Shown here piece after piece: positions 16,455 through 25,763 of a stretch of DNA of 64,000 nt. The first letter of the stretch is position 1. Each line of letters starts with the position of its first letter. Under the pieces are notes generated by a model. That model saw nothing but the letters and a program-made list of their open reading frames with translations. It searched no databases and was not told where the DNA came from. The position numbers and the translations under genes are program-made. The stretch is from Lachnospiraceae bacterium (GTDB lineage Bacteria > Bacillota > Clostridia > Lachnospirales > Lachnospiraceae). The stretch is from contig CASJPF010000016.1 in NCBI GenBank assembly GCA_949383255.1, positions 1 through 64,000 on the forward strand. The letters run 5' to 3'.

Positions 16455-18809
16455 ATGAGAAAAAAATCAATGGTCGCAAAAACAGTCGCTCTTTTTATGG
16501 CGACGGCAGTCAGTGTTACAACAGTTGGTTGCAGCGCAAAGGATCAAACTGTCAGCAATGAGAACCGTTCAGACATTTCGACAGAGGCAGATAAAACAGA
16601 AGAGCATTCTAGCGAGTCCGGGCAGAAAGATGAGACAGCAAGTGGAGGAATGGGGCGCTATATAGAAACGAGTGTTCGAGAAGGCGAAACATTTTATGAC
16701 AACGTAGAGCAACAGATTTTAAGTGATGGTCAGATCGTTTTTTTAAATAGCCTTACAAAACAGAAAGTTGTGTCAAAGGACAATGGTGAGACATGGAACA
16801 CAGAGATTGATGAGGGGTTTTCTAGTTTTATTGAGGAACATTATCCAGCGGCGTCAGCGATTGCAAAAGATGGAACCATTGCGATTGTCGGCATGGATAA
16901 AATAGAGGGAACAGAGAGTACCTATGAGTACAACCTCTATATTTACAATACAGATGGTACTACAAAGCAGATTGCTGTTCCGCTGCCGGACACAAATTCT
17001 AATTTGAGGACATTGGCATTTGATGAACAGGGAACTTTGTATGCGTTTGCATCAGGATGCAAGATAGTCTATCAAGTGGATGTCAGTGCAGGTACAGCGG
17101 AAAAGTTGTTGACGCTTGAGGATATAACTGATTTGATGGAATGTAGAGATGGCATATTAATGTGCTCAACTTTTGAGAAGATTTTTCTCTATGATTTGGA
17201 AAACAAATGTTTTATTGAAGATGAAGTGCTAGACAGTTTTGTCGAGCAAAATTATGAAGGAATGTCATGGACAGGGGGCGGATATACAGCATATTCTTTT
17301 TTGGGTGCAGACAAAACCATTTATGTAGCAGGAGAGAAAGGATTGCATCGTCATGTTATTGGCGGAGGAACAATGGAACAGGTTATTGATGGAAGTCTTT
17401 CCTCATTGGGCGATCCTACATATAGCATTTTGGCAATGACAATGAATGATAAAAATGAGTTTTTTGCGGCGTACAGTGGTGGTAAAATTGTAAAATTTGT
17501 TTATGATGCTACAGTACCCTCTGTTCCAAACGACAAGATTACGGTATACAGCTTGAGTGAAGATGACTTTGTAAAACAGACAATTTCAGCCTATCAGACA
17601 CAGTATCCTAATTTGTTTATCGAGTATCAAATTGGAATGGAGGAAGGTGGCATTACAAGAGAAGATGCACTGAAAAAATTAAATACACAGTTGCTGAGCG
17701 GCAGCGGTCCAGATGTTATTATGCTCGATGGAATTAATATTGATACTTATGCAGAAAAAGGTGTGTTAATGGATTTGTCTGATATTGTCAATGAAGTTGA
17801 TCAGAGTGAGGGACTTTACAAAAATTTAATAAATGGGATTCGGACAGATGACAAGATGTACGCTGTTCCTGCAAAGTTTTATATTCCTGTTCTTTTTGGC
17901 AATGAAAGTTATGTGGACAGCGCAAAAGATTATCAGTCAATAGCGGATATGGCAGAGAAGGCAAGGGAGGCATATCCAGATACGACTCTTTTGGGGGTGT
18001 GTTCCGCGACAGGTATTATGAGACGGTTTATGCCAGTGTGTGCACCCACATGGAAAGATGAGAGCGGGCAGCTTAACCAAGATAAAGTGCGTGCGTTTTT
18101 AGAGCAGTCAAAGAGACTCTATGACGTGGAAATGAATGGTACCCCAGAAGAATATATCAATATGTACAAACAGAGGATAAATGAAGACGGAGAAAACTAC
18201 GAGGAAGGAAAGTATTTTCTGATGACACAAGACAATCTTTATCTGATGCAGCAGACACCATTTGCATATGGGGAGATAATTAGTGCAAGTACTTATAGGG
18301 ATTTGTTGTCTGTGCCAAGAATTGAGGGGCTGGAAAATACGCAGATAAAGCTGATGAGCGGACAGTGTGACAACGTTTATCATCCAGCGTCAATTGCAGG
18401 AATTAACACAGCAACGCAAAATGCAGAGGCGGCGAAGCAGTTTGTACAAATGATGCTTGGTGCGGCTGTTCAAGAAACAATAGAGTTTGGGCTTCCTGTA
18501 AATAAGAAAGCGTTACCAGCGCAGTTTGCCTATGATGAGAGTGAACTTGGAGATGACGGCGGGCAGTATTATATGAGTTTTTCAACGAAGAATGGAGAGC
18601 ACTTTAGCTATACAATTTATCCAGTAAATCAGGAAGGAATTGACAAGTTGGAGGCGTGGATTGCACAGCTCGATACACCCTATCTGAGTGATACTGTACT
18701 GGAAACGGCAGTTTATAAGGAGGGTGCAAAATATCTTGAGGGAACACAGGATATTGACGCAGCAGTGAAAGCAATTGCAGACAGTGTGGAGATTTATCTT
18801 TTTGAATAA
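16455..18809 (+). CDS. ABC sugar-type solute-binding lipoprotein with N-terminal propeller-like domain
   Basis: A 784-residue lipoprotein: signal peptide with lipobox TVGC and lipidated Cys26, a Ser/Glu-rich linker to about 65, a region of about 290 residues with an Asp-box (SKDNGETW) and repeated beta segments suggesting a beta-propeller, then from about 360 an extracellular solute-binding domain of the sugar type (ITVYSLSEDDFVKQTISAYQ, LLSGSGPDVIMLDG, MYAVPAKFYIPVLFGN). Ordinary sugar-binding proteins have about 430 residues, so the front domain is an addition. It would deliver an oligosaccharide to the two permeases downstream. The start is ATG 16455 after GGAGGGA. Confidence 0.88.
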   Translation: MRKKSMVAKTVALFMATAVSVTTVGCSAKDQTVSNENRSDISTEADKTEEHSSESGQKDETASGGMGRYIETSVREGETFYDNVEQQILSDGQIVFLNSLTKQKVVSKDNGETWNTEIDEGFSSFIEEHYPAASAIAKDGTIAIVGMDKIEGTESTYEYNLYIYNTDGTTKQIAVPLPDTNSNLRTLAFDEQGTLYAFASGCKIVYQVDVSAGTAEKLLTLEDITDLMECRDGILMCSTFEKIFLYDLENKCFIEDEVLDSFVEQNYEGMSWTGGGYTAYSFLGADKTIYVAGEKGLHRHVIGGGTMEQVIDGSLSSLGDPTYSILAMTMNDKNEFFAAYSGGKIVKFVYDATVPSVPNDKITVYSLSEDDFVKQTISAYQTQYPNLFIEYQIGMEEGGITREDALKKLNTQLLSGSGPDVIMLDGINIDTYAEKGVLMDLSDIVNEVDQSEGLYKNLINGIRTDDKMYAVPAKFYIPVLFGNESYVDSAKDYQSIADMAEKAREAYPDTTLLGVCSATGIMRRFMPVCAPTWKDESGQLNQDKVRAFLEQSKRLYDVEMNGTPEEYINMYKQRINEDGENYEEGKYFLMTQDNLYLMQQTPFAYGEIISASTYRDLLSVPRIEGLENTQIKLMSGQCDNVYHPASIAGINTATQNAEAAKQFVQMMLGAAVQETIEFGLPVNKKALPAQFAYDESELGDDGGQYYMSFSTKNGEHFSYTIYPVNQEGIDKLEAWIAQLDTPYLSDTVLETAVYKEGAKYLEGTQDIDAAVKAIADSVEIYLFE

Positions 18810-18863
18810 TATCTATGCGAAATAAGATTGAAAAGTTTTAGTTGAGAGAATGGGTGTAAAAGA

Positions 18864-19634
18864 ATGAAGCGGTTTCGGGAATTGGCTTATTTTATAGCTT
18901 TTATTGGTGTAAGTTTCATGGGAGTGTTGATTTTTGTGCTGATTCCCTTTGCAGATGTGGTGCGGCGTTCATTTTTGACAGTAATGTCAGGGGAATTTGC
19001 AGGTTTAAACAATTATAAAACAGTGATTCACAATCAGGCGTTTCGTCTTGCAGTAAAGAATACACTCCATTTTATGGGTGTGGGGATACCGCTGTTGGTT
19101 ATAATTAGTCTGGCAGCCGCACTTGTGCTTAGCAAGATACAAGACATTCATGTGATAAAAAGCCTATATTTGTTTCCAATGGCAATGCCAACAGCAACAG
19201 TGGTTATTGTGTGGAGAATGTTTTTTTACAAACAGAATTTTGAAAGTTTAGTTATTAGCTATTTGTGGAAAAACACAGGATATACCATTGTGCTGTGGCT
19301 TGCAGGAATTGCGGCAATCCCGAATGAATTGATTGAGGCGTCAAAGGTGGATGGCGCAAATAAATTTCAATGCCTAATATTTGTAAAGCTGCCTTGTCTA
19401 AAAGGCAGCGTTTACACAATTGTAATTTTATCGTTTTTAAATTCTATGAAAATCTATAGAGAGGCGTATCTTGTCGGTGGTTCTTACCCGGGAAAAGATA
19501 TTTACCTTTTGCAACATACGTTTAATAATTGGTATGTGAATTTGGAGTTTGACAAGATGGCGGCTGCCAGTGTTTTGGTGGCTGTGGTGCTGTTTGTATT
19601 TATTTTATTGTTTCAATATTACAGCCAGCAGTAA
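18864..19634 (+). CDS. ABC sugar permease, MalF/UgpA type
   Basis: A 256-residue inner-membrane permease with six predicted helices. The EAA loop that contacts the ATPase is visible as EASKVDGANKFQCLIFVKLP near residues 158-177. It starts 54 nt after the lipoprotein gene and pairs with the next permease to form the translocation pore. The ribosome binding site is weak, suggesting coupled expression. Confidence 0.92.
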   Translation: MKRFRELAYFIAFIGVSFMGVLIFVLIPFADVVRRSFLTVMSGEFAGLNNYKTVIHNQAFRLAVKNTLHFMGVGIPLLVIISLAAALVLSKIQDIHVIKSLYLFPMAMPTATVVIVWRMFFYKQNFESLVISYLWKNTGYTIVLWLAGIAAIPNELIEASKVDGANKFQCLIFVKLPCLKGSVYTIVILSFLNSMKIYREAYLVGGSYPGKDIYLLQHTFNNWYVNLEFDKMAAASVLVAVVLFVFILLFQYYSQQ

Positions 19635-19664
19635 AAAATAATAAGTCAAGCAATTGCAAAGCAG

Positions 19665-20579
19665 ATGGCAGAGATTTATTTGAATAGTAGGGGACTTAAA
19701 TTGAAGTTAAGAAGGTTTTTAAGAAAATTTTTCTACACAGCGTCAGAGGCAGTTACAAAATTGATATTTATTGCGGTAGGAATTGTAATTTGTGCGCCAG
19801 TGTTTCTTGTTGTGACAGGTTCTGTTATGGGAAAAGGGGATTTGTATGAGTGTTTGGCGCCAGTGTTTGAACATGGGACAGGGTTTGTATCATGGAAACT
19901 GATTCCGCAGTATCCTACTGTAGAAAATTACATTCGACTGCTTTTTTATTCACCAGAATTTTTTGTGCTGTTTTGGAATTCAGTAAAAATAGTCGGTTTG
20001 ATTTTGCTAGGGCAGATGGTGGTAGGGATTCCCGCGGCGTGGGCATTTGCGACATATACAGTAAGAGGAAAAAATGTACTCTTTACCATCTATGTTGTGC
20101 TTATGTTGCTGCCTTTTCAGGTGACAATGCTCTCGAGTTATCTGACGCTTGACAGGTTATCATTGTTAGATACCCACTGGGCGATTATTTTCCCTGCGGT
20201 GTTTAACACATTTCCAATTTTTGTAATTTACGGTGGATTTCGAGCGATACCAAAGTCTTTGATTGAAGCTGCGAGAATTGATGGAGCAGGGGAGATTTCT
20301 ATCTTTTTTATGGTAGGAATAGGGCTTGGAAAGGGTGGAATCCTTTCTGCGCTGGTGCTTGGATTTTTGGAGTATTGGAATATGATTGAACAGCCATTTG
20401 CATTTCTGGAGAATAAAACTTTATGGCCATTGTCACTGTATTTGCCTGAAATTAGCTGGACACAGGCAGGATTTGCGTTTGCGGCGTCTGTGGTAATGTT
20501 AATTCCAGCAGTTTTTGTGTTTGTGATGGGACAAGATTATCTGGAACAGGGGATTATTTATTCCGGATTGAAGGGTTAG
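19665..20579 (+). CDS. ABC sugar permease, MalG type
   Basis: A 304-residue permease with six helices after a basic N-terminal stretch (LKLKLRRFLRKFFY). The EAA motif is EAARIDGAGEISIFFMVG. It is 30 nt downstream of its partner permease. No ATPase gene follows; Firmicutes sugar importers often share a distant MsmK-type ATPase, which is the likely arrangement here. Confidence 0.92.
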   Translation: MAEIYLNSRGLKLKLRRFLRKFFYTASEAVTKLIFIAVGIVICAPVFLVVTGSVMGKGDLYECLAPVFEHGTGFVSWKLIPQYPTVENYIRLLFYSPEFFVLFWNSVKIVGLILLGQMVVGIPAAWAFATYTVRGKNVLFTIYVVLMLLPFQVTMLSSYLTLDRLSLLDTHWAIIFPAVFNTFPIFVIYGGFRAIPKSLIEAARIDGAGEISIFFMVGIGLGKGGILSALVLGFLEYWNMIEQPFAFLENKTLWPLSLYLPEISWTQAGFAFAASVVMLIPAVFVFVMGQDYLEQGIIYSGLKG

Positions 20580-20594
20580 GAAAGGGTTTGAATT

Positions 20595-22637
20595 ATGGAG
20601 AAGGATGAGGAGAGGCTTTTTGCTCGTAAGCGAATGGAGAAGTGGATCAAAATATTTTTGATATTTCTGGTATTTGTTTGGCTGTGCACAATTATTTCAA
20701 AGAGCATCTATGTGTCAGGTCTGCCACTTGTAAGAACAGATACAGCCACAAAAAAGTATGTGGAACATATTGTGGAGACGGATGGAATTGTGACCGCAGA
20801 TGGCGAAGTTGCTGTAAACACACGGGCGGGATTGCGCGTGGATAAAATTTATGTGCGCCAAGGGGATTCTGTGAAAGCAGGAGATATTCTTTTTACCATT
20901 GACACAACTGATATTGCTGAACGAATAAACGCAAAGGAGATTGAACTGTCTAAACTTATGTGTAATCTTTCTGATTTTCAGGCGAATGCAGTGATTGATG
21001 CACAGAAAAAAGAAGTGGCGATTTTATGGGCAAAGGAAGATTATGAGACGGCGGACAAAGAGACTGCACTGACAAAAGAACGCGCAAAAGCGGCGTTGGA
21101 GAAGGCACAAGAGGCGCTAGAAAAGCATCTTGCAGATCCGGTGCCATATACTGCGGACAATGCACGGCGCAATGCATGGGAGGAATATCATAATTGGGTA
21201 AATAGTGGGTATTGTATAGCGGATAAGATTACAGAAAAAGAGCGCGAGATTCAGCGGTTGGAGGAACAGCTTGCTGAGTTAGAAAAGCGTGTTGATACAA
21301 CAGAGGAAATAGGAAAAAATGAATTGCCAAAAGTGTTGTCAGGAGCAGCAGGAAGTTTAGAGAATACAATAGAGAAGAACAAAAATAGTACAGATTCTAT
21401 AGAGATAGATAAGAAAATAGAAGATATAAAGTCAGAAAATACAGAGATAGAGAATCCACAAACAGAAAATATAGAAATTAATAACACAGAACCAGAGAAT
21501 CCAACATTAGAAGAGAAGGAACCAGAAAATACGAAAATAGAGAATCCAGAAATAGAAAATACGGAAATAAACAATACAGAAATAGAAAATACAGAAACAA
21601 AAGATACAGAACTAGAGAATGAAGAATTAGAGAGTACAGAATTAGAAAACAAAAATACTTTACAAGAGCCAAAGGAGAATCAGAATCAGGCAGACGAAGA
21701 AAAACGAACAGAACTTCTAAATAAAATAAAAAAAGCAAATAAACAATTGCTTACGCTGCGCGATCAGTTGACAAAACATGACAGAGATGCAGTTACACAG
21801 CCGGACTATTCCGCGGAAGAAGCAGCATTTGATACATGGCAGAATACAAAACGTTCTCTTGAGGAAGCCATACAACAGGCAAAAGAAAACTACAATGATG
21901 TAAGCTATGCGCGCGAGGTAACGCTGCGGCAGAAAATGAGAGAGATTGCGGCTGCGGAAGTTACATCACGTGCAGATTCAACCGCCGAACTTTATGAAAT
22001 TGAAATAAATCAGGAAAAGAAAGAAATAGAACGACTTTATACAATAAAAAAACAAAAAGGAGAAATTAAGGCGGAACATGATGGCATGGTGTCAAGGATT
22101 CAAATAGAAGTTGGCAGCAGGACAGCAGATACAGCAGCGCTTTTGTTGACAGATGCACAACGCCCCTGCCAGTTTAAGTTTCATATTACAAAGGAGGAAA
22201 GCAAATATATTCATCTGTTAGATACTGTTGCGGTAAAATTGAATGGGCAATCCGCAGAGATGGATGTCACCGTGGATTATGTTGCGGAGAATGCGCAGGG
22301 TGGCTACGATATTACCTGCCTGCTTCCTGAAAAGGTAGGGCAGCCCGGTTTAAGCGGGAGTGTAAGAAAATCGGTGCAGGGAGAATATCATGACTTGACT
22401 TTGCCAGTGGAGGCTGTTTATGAGGAAAACAGTGCTTATTATATTTATACATTAAACGAAAAGGAGGGAATCCTTGGAAGTGAGTACTATACCGAAAAAA
22501 TTAAGGTGCAGGTAAAAGACAAAAATGACCGCTACGCTGCAATTGAACCTGGAACCATTAGTGCTGACACAAAAGTAATTACCTACTCCACAAGAGAATT
22601 AAAACAAGGACAGAGTGTACGGCCACAGGAGAAATAA
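20595..22637 (+). CDS. HlyD/membrane-fusion-like protein with Glu/Asn-rich repeat insert
   Basis: A 680-residue membrane protein: one transmembrane helix at about 17-38, a biotinyl-lipoyl half-motif (VAVNTRAGLRVDKIYVRQGDSVKAGDILFTID), a long coiled coil, an inserted stretch of about residues 255-350 built of short repeats such as IENTEINNTE and ENPEIENTE, a second coiled coil, then the second half of the lipoyl/barrel domain (GMVSRIQIEVGSRTADTAALL). That order is the membrane-fusion-protein plan of HlyD or MacA. It starts 15 nt after the sugar permeases, with no exporter partner in view. The insert is low in complexity and probably an extended cell-wall-spanning spacer. Confidence 0.8.
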   Translation: MEKDEERLFARKRMEKWIKIFLIFLVFVWLCTIISKSIYVSGLPLVRTDTATKKYVEHIVETDGIVTADGEVAVNTRAGLRVDKIYVRQGDSVKAGDILFTIDTTDIAERINAKEIELSKLMCNLSDFQANAVIDAQKKEVAILWAKEDYETADKETALTKERAKAALEKAQEALEKHLADPVPYTADNARRNAWEEYHNWVNSGYCIADKITEKEREIQRLEEQLAELEKRVDTTEEIGKNELPKVLSGAAGSLENTIEKNKNSTDSIEIDKKIEDIKSENTEIENPQTENIEINNTEPENPTLEEKEPENTKIENPEIENTEINNTEIENTETKDTELENEELESTELENKNTLQEPKENQNQADEEKRTELLNKIKKANKQLLTLRDQLTKHDRDAVTQPDYSAEEAAFDTWQNTKRSLEEAIQQAKENYNDVSYAREVTLRQKMREIAAAEVTSRADSTAELYEIEINQEKKEIERLYTIKKQKGEIKAEHDGMVSRIQIEVGSRTADTAALLLTDAQRPCQFKFHITKEESKYIHLLDTVAVKLNGQSAEMDVTVDYVAENAQGGYDITCLLPEKVGQPGLSGSVRKSVQGEYHDLTLPVEAVYEENSAYYIYTLNEKEGILGSEYYTEKIKVQVKDKNDRYAAIEPGTISADTKVITYSTRELKQGQSVRPQEK

Positions 22638-22680
22638 TGGGTTTGCATAATCTGCGAAAAACAACTCTTCATTTTCACAA

Positions 22681-22709
22681 TTGACAATAAATAGAAATTG
22701 CACTATACT
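22681..22709 (+). promoter_or_regulatory. nrdD promoter
   Basis: Consensus TTGACA at 22681-22686, a 17-bp spacer and TATACT at 22704-22709. Confidence 0.75.
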
Positions 22710-22718
22710 TATATACAG

Positions 22719-22766
22719 ACACTATATATAGTGTCATAATTAAATAACAGACACAATATAAAAGAA
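22719..22766. promoter_or_regulatory. Tandem NrdR boxes upstream of nrdD
   Basis: A perfect palindrome ACACTATATATAGTGT at 22719-22734 matches the NrdR box consensus. A second, weaker box (ACACAATATA...) starts 32 bp downstream at 22751, the three-helical-turn spacing known for NrdR pairs. The boxes sit directly after the -10 element, so NrdR-ATP/dATP binding would block transcription of the reductase. Confidence 0.75.
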
Positions 22767-22793
22767 AAATGCATATAAGGGAGTAGGATTTAA

Positions 22794-24959
22794 ATGAGCG
22801 AAGAAATCGATTACAGTGTACTGTATCAGCCCAAAAAGGCGGTCTACGTAATCAAAAAAGATGGCAGCAAAGAGGCATTTAATGTGCAGAAAGTTATCAT
22901 TGCTGTCGGAAAATCAGCCTATCGTGCACTAACAAAATTTACTGATGCAGAAAAGCAGCAGATTTGCCAGGATGTCATCGATAAGGTAAACGAGATGGAG
23001 AGTGAGCGGATTCCAATTCCAGTGATGCACAATATTGTTGAGAGTGCATTAGAGGACGTGAAACCGATTGTGGCAAAAAGTTATCGCGATTACAGAAATT
23101 ACAAACAAGATTTTGTGCGTATGATGGATGATGTATACAAAAAAAGTCAGTCCATTATGTATGTTGGCGATAAAGAGAATGCAAACACGGATTCTGCACT
23201 TGTTTCTACAAAGAGAAGTCTGATTTTTAACCAGTTTAACAAGGAACTTTACCAGAAATTCTTCCTTACAACAGAGGAGATTCAGGCATGTAGGGACGGA
23301 TATATCTATATTCATGATATGTCAGCGCGGCGCGACACAATGAACTGTTGCCTTTTTGATGTAGAGAACGTGCTTTCCGGTGGCTTTGAGATGGGAAATA
23401 TCTGGTACAACGAACCAAAATCGCTTGATGTGGCATTTGATGTGATTGGTGATATTGTGCTCAGTGCGGCAAGTCAGCAGTATGGTGGGTTTACAGTTCC
23501 AGAAGTCGATAAAATTCTTGCACCTTATGCAGAGAAGACATATCAAGCAGCAGTTGAGAAATATATTAGGCTTGGCATCGACGCTAAAAAGGCAGAAGAG
23601 GTGGCTGTTGCAGATGTAGAACGCGAGTTTGAACAGGGATTTCAAGGGTGGGAATATAAGTTTAATACTGTGGCAAGCAGCCGCGGTGACTATCCGTTTA
23701 TTACAGTGACCGCTGGAATTGGAACAGAACGCTTTGCGAAAATGGCGACAATACAGATGCTAAATGTCAGACGGAAAGGACAAGGCAAAAAGGAGTGTAA
23801 AAAGCCGGTTCTGTTTCCAAAAATTGTGTTTTTATATGATGAAAATCTTCATGGACCGGGAAAACCGCTTGAAGATGTGTTTGAGGCAGGTGTTCGGTGT
23901 TCTGCAAAAACAATGTATCCTGATTGGCTTAGTCTGACAGGAAAGGGCTATATCGCTAGTATGTACAAGCAGTATGGTAAGGTTATTTCACCGATGGGGT
24001 GTCGTGCATTTCTCTCCCCGTGGTATGAGCGGGGTGGTATGCACCCTGCAGACGACAAAGATGTGCCAGTGTTTGTAGGGCGTTTTAATGTTGGGGCTGT
24101 CTCGTTGCATCTTCCAATGATTCTTGCCAAAGCAAGGCAGGAAAGCAGAGATTTTTATGAGGTGCTTGACTATTATTTGAATCTGATTCGTCAGTTGCAT
24201 ATCAGAACCTATGCGTATTTGGGAAATATGCGCGCTTCGACCAATCCATTAGCGTATTGTGAGGGCGGATTTTTGGGCGGCCATCTCAAGCTTTCGGATA
24301 AGATTAAACCATTGCTGAAATATGCGACAGCTTCTTTTGGCATTACGGCATTTAATGAGCTTCAGATGTTGTACAATGGTAAGTCTCTTGTAGAAGACGG
24401 GGCATTTGCGTTGGAGGTTCTTGAGTACATCAATAAAGAAGTCAACCGGTTTAAAGAGGAAGACGGAAATCTGTATGCGATTTACGGCACGCCTGCGGAA
24501 AATCTTTGTGGGTTGCAGGTGAAACAGTTCCGCGCACAGTATGGTATTGTGGAAGGCGTTTCCGATAGGGAGTATGTCAGCAATAGTTTTCATTGTCATG
24601 TGACAGAGGACATTACACCAATTGAAAAGCAGGATTTAGAATATCGGTTTTGGGAGTTGTCTAATGGGGGCAAGATTCAATATGTGAAATATCCGATTGA
24701 TTATAATATTTCTGCAATTAAAACACTTGTAAGGCGTGCGATGGAGATGGGTTTTTATGAGGGAGTCAATCTATCCCTTGCATACTGTGATGACTGCGGT
24801 CATCAGGAACTTGAGATGGATGTGTGCCCGAAATGTGGCAGCAAAAATTTAACCAAAATTGACCGCATGAACGGTTATCTATCGTATTCCCGTGTTCATG
24901 GAGATACTAGGTTAAACGATGCAAAGATGGCAGAAATCGCAGAACGCAAAAGCATGTAA
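22794..24959 (+). CDS. nrdD: Anaerobic ribonucleoside-triphosphate reductase (class III)
   Basis: A 721-residue glycyl-radical enzyme that makes dNTPs without oxygen. It has an N-terminal ATP-cone (VIKKDGSKEAFNVQKV), the core barrel, and a C-terminal zinc site of four cysteines (CDDCG and CPKCG). The radical glycine is Gly694 in RMNGYLSYSR. Length is typical. The start is ATG 22794 after GGGAG. It is controlled by NrdR boxes upstream and is paired with nrdG downstream. Confidence 0.97.
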   Translation: MSEEIDYSVLYQPKKAVYVIKKDGSKEAFNVQKVIIAVGKSAYRALTKFTDAEKQQICQDVIDKVNEMESERIPIPVMHNIVESALEDVKPIVAKSYRDYRNYKQDFVRMMDDVYKKSQSIMYVGDKENANTDSALVSTKRSLIFNQFNKELYQKFFLTTEEIQACRDGYIYIHDMSARRDTMNCCLFDVENVLSGGFEMGNIWYNEPKSLDVAFDVIGDIVLSAASQQYGGFTVPEVDKILAPYAEKTYQAAVEKYIRLGIDAKKAEEVAVADVEREFEQGFQGWEYKFNTVASSRGDYPFITVTAGIGTERFAKMATIQMLNVRRKGQGKKECKKPVLFPKIVFLYDENLHGPGKPLEDVFEAGVRCSAKTMYPDWLSLTGKGYIASMYKQYGKVISPMGCRAFLSPWYERGGMHPADDKDVPVFVGRFNVGAVSLHLPMILAKARQESRDFYEVLDYYLNLIRQLHIRTYAYLGNMRASTNPLAYCEGGFLGGHLKLSDKIKPLLKYATASFGITAFNELQMLYNGKSLVEDGAFALEVLEYINKEVNRFKEEDGNLYAIYGTPAENLCGLQVKQFRAQYGIVEGVSDREYVSNSFHCHVTEDITPIEKQDLEYRFWELSNGGKIQYVKYPIDYNISAIKTLVRRAMEMGFYEGVNLSLAYCDDCGHQELEMDVCPKCGSKNLTKIDRMNGYLSYSRVHGDTRLNDAKMAEIAERKSM

Positions 24960-24980
24960 AGTATTGCGGTTTATGGGTTG

Positions 24981-25116
24981 GGAATGCGCAATTTATGCGC
25001 ATTCCGTGAGAATATAATTGAGAAGTGAGGGGCGATTTTTGCGAAGCAAAATTTTAAATATCGCCCTGAATCGTTGTTATGAGTGGTCTTCTGGACCATG
25101 AATAGCAACAGTAAGG
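24981..25116 (+). other. Structured spacer between nrdD and nrdG
   Basis: Three consecutive hairpins occur: GGAATGCGCA/TGCGCATTCC (24981-25005), GGGCGAT/ATCGCCC enclosing TTTTGC/GCAAAA (about 25031-25065), and GTTGTTATG with an inner TGGTC/GGACCA pairing ATAGCAAC (about 25075-25111). None has a U tract, so they look like processing or mRNA-stability elements rather than terminators. Confidence 0.5.
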
Positions 25117-25133
25117 TGGAGGTTTGACGTAAT

Positions 25134-25745
25134 ATGAGATATCACAATATCACAAAAGATGATATGTTAAATGGTGATGGGTTAAGGGTCGTTTTATGGG
25201 TTGCAGGATGTGAGCACTGCTGCAAGGGCTGTCAGAATCCTATGACATGGGATCCAAACGGAGGATTGTTGTTTGATGATGTTGCCAAGGCAGAAATTTT
25301 TGAACAGTTGGACAAACCTTATATAGAGGGAATTACATTTTCGGGTGGTGATCCATTGCATTGTGCAAATCGAAATGGAGTAAAAGCGCTTGCGCGAGAG
25401 ATTAAGGAAAAATATCCCAATAAAAATATCTGGCTGTATACGGGCGATATATGGGAAAACGTTGTGCAGTCTTCGCTGGTGAAATATATTGATGTACTTG
25501 TCGACGGAGAATTTGTGCAGGAGAAAAAAGACGCAACACTTCTGTGGAAAGGAAGCAGTAATCAACGTGTTATTGATGTACAAGCTACCTTAGCGCAGGA
25601 GAATCCACAAATTCCAGTGCTTCATTGCGGAGATTATGATGATATTCCTATGGGGCGGGAGACTGCCGGAGTATCAGACCAAAAGATTGTGCCATTTAGC
25701 ACAGACGGAAGTAGTGCGATCAAAAAAAATGCCTGTGAGGCATAG
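25134..25745 (+). CDS. nrdG: Anaerobic ribonucleotide reductase activating protein
   Basis: A 203-residue radical-SAM activase that abstracts hydrogen from the NrdD glycine. The [4Fe-4S] site is CX3CX2C in GCEHCCKGCQN at about residues 25-35, followed by the GGDP-type SAM motif TFSGGDPLH. It is longer than the usual NrdG of about 155-180 residues owing to a C-terminal tail of about 40 residues with no recognised motif. It starts with ATG 25134, preceded by GGTGGAGG. Confidence 0.95.
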   Translation: MRYHNITKDDMLNGDGLRVVLWVAGCEHCCKGCQNPMTWDPNGGLLFDDVAKAEIFEQLDKPYIEGITFSGGDPLHCANRNGVKALAREIKEKYPNKNIWLYTGDIWENVVQSSLVKYIDVLVDGEFVQEKKDATLLWKGSSNQRVIDVQATLAQENPQIPVLHCGDYDDIPMGRETAGVSDQKIVPFSTDGSSAIKKNACEA

Positions 25746-25763
25746 GAAATTGGGAGAAAAAAC

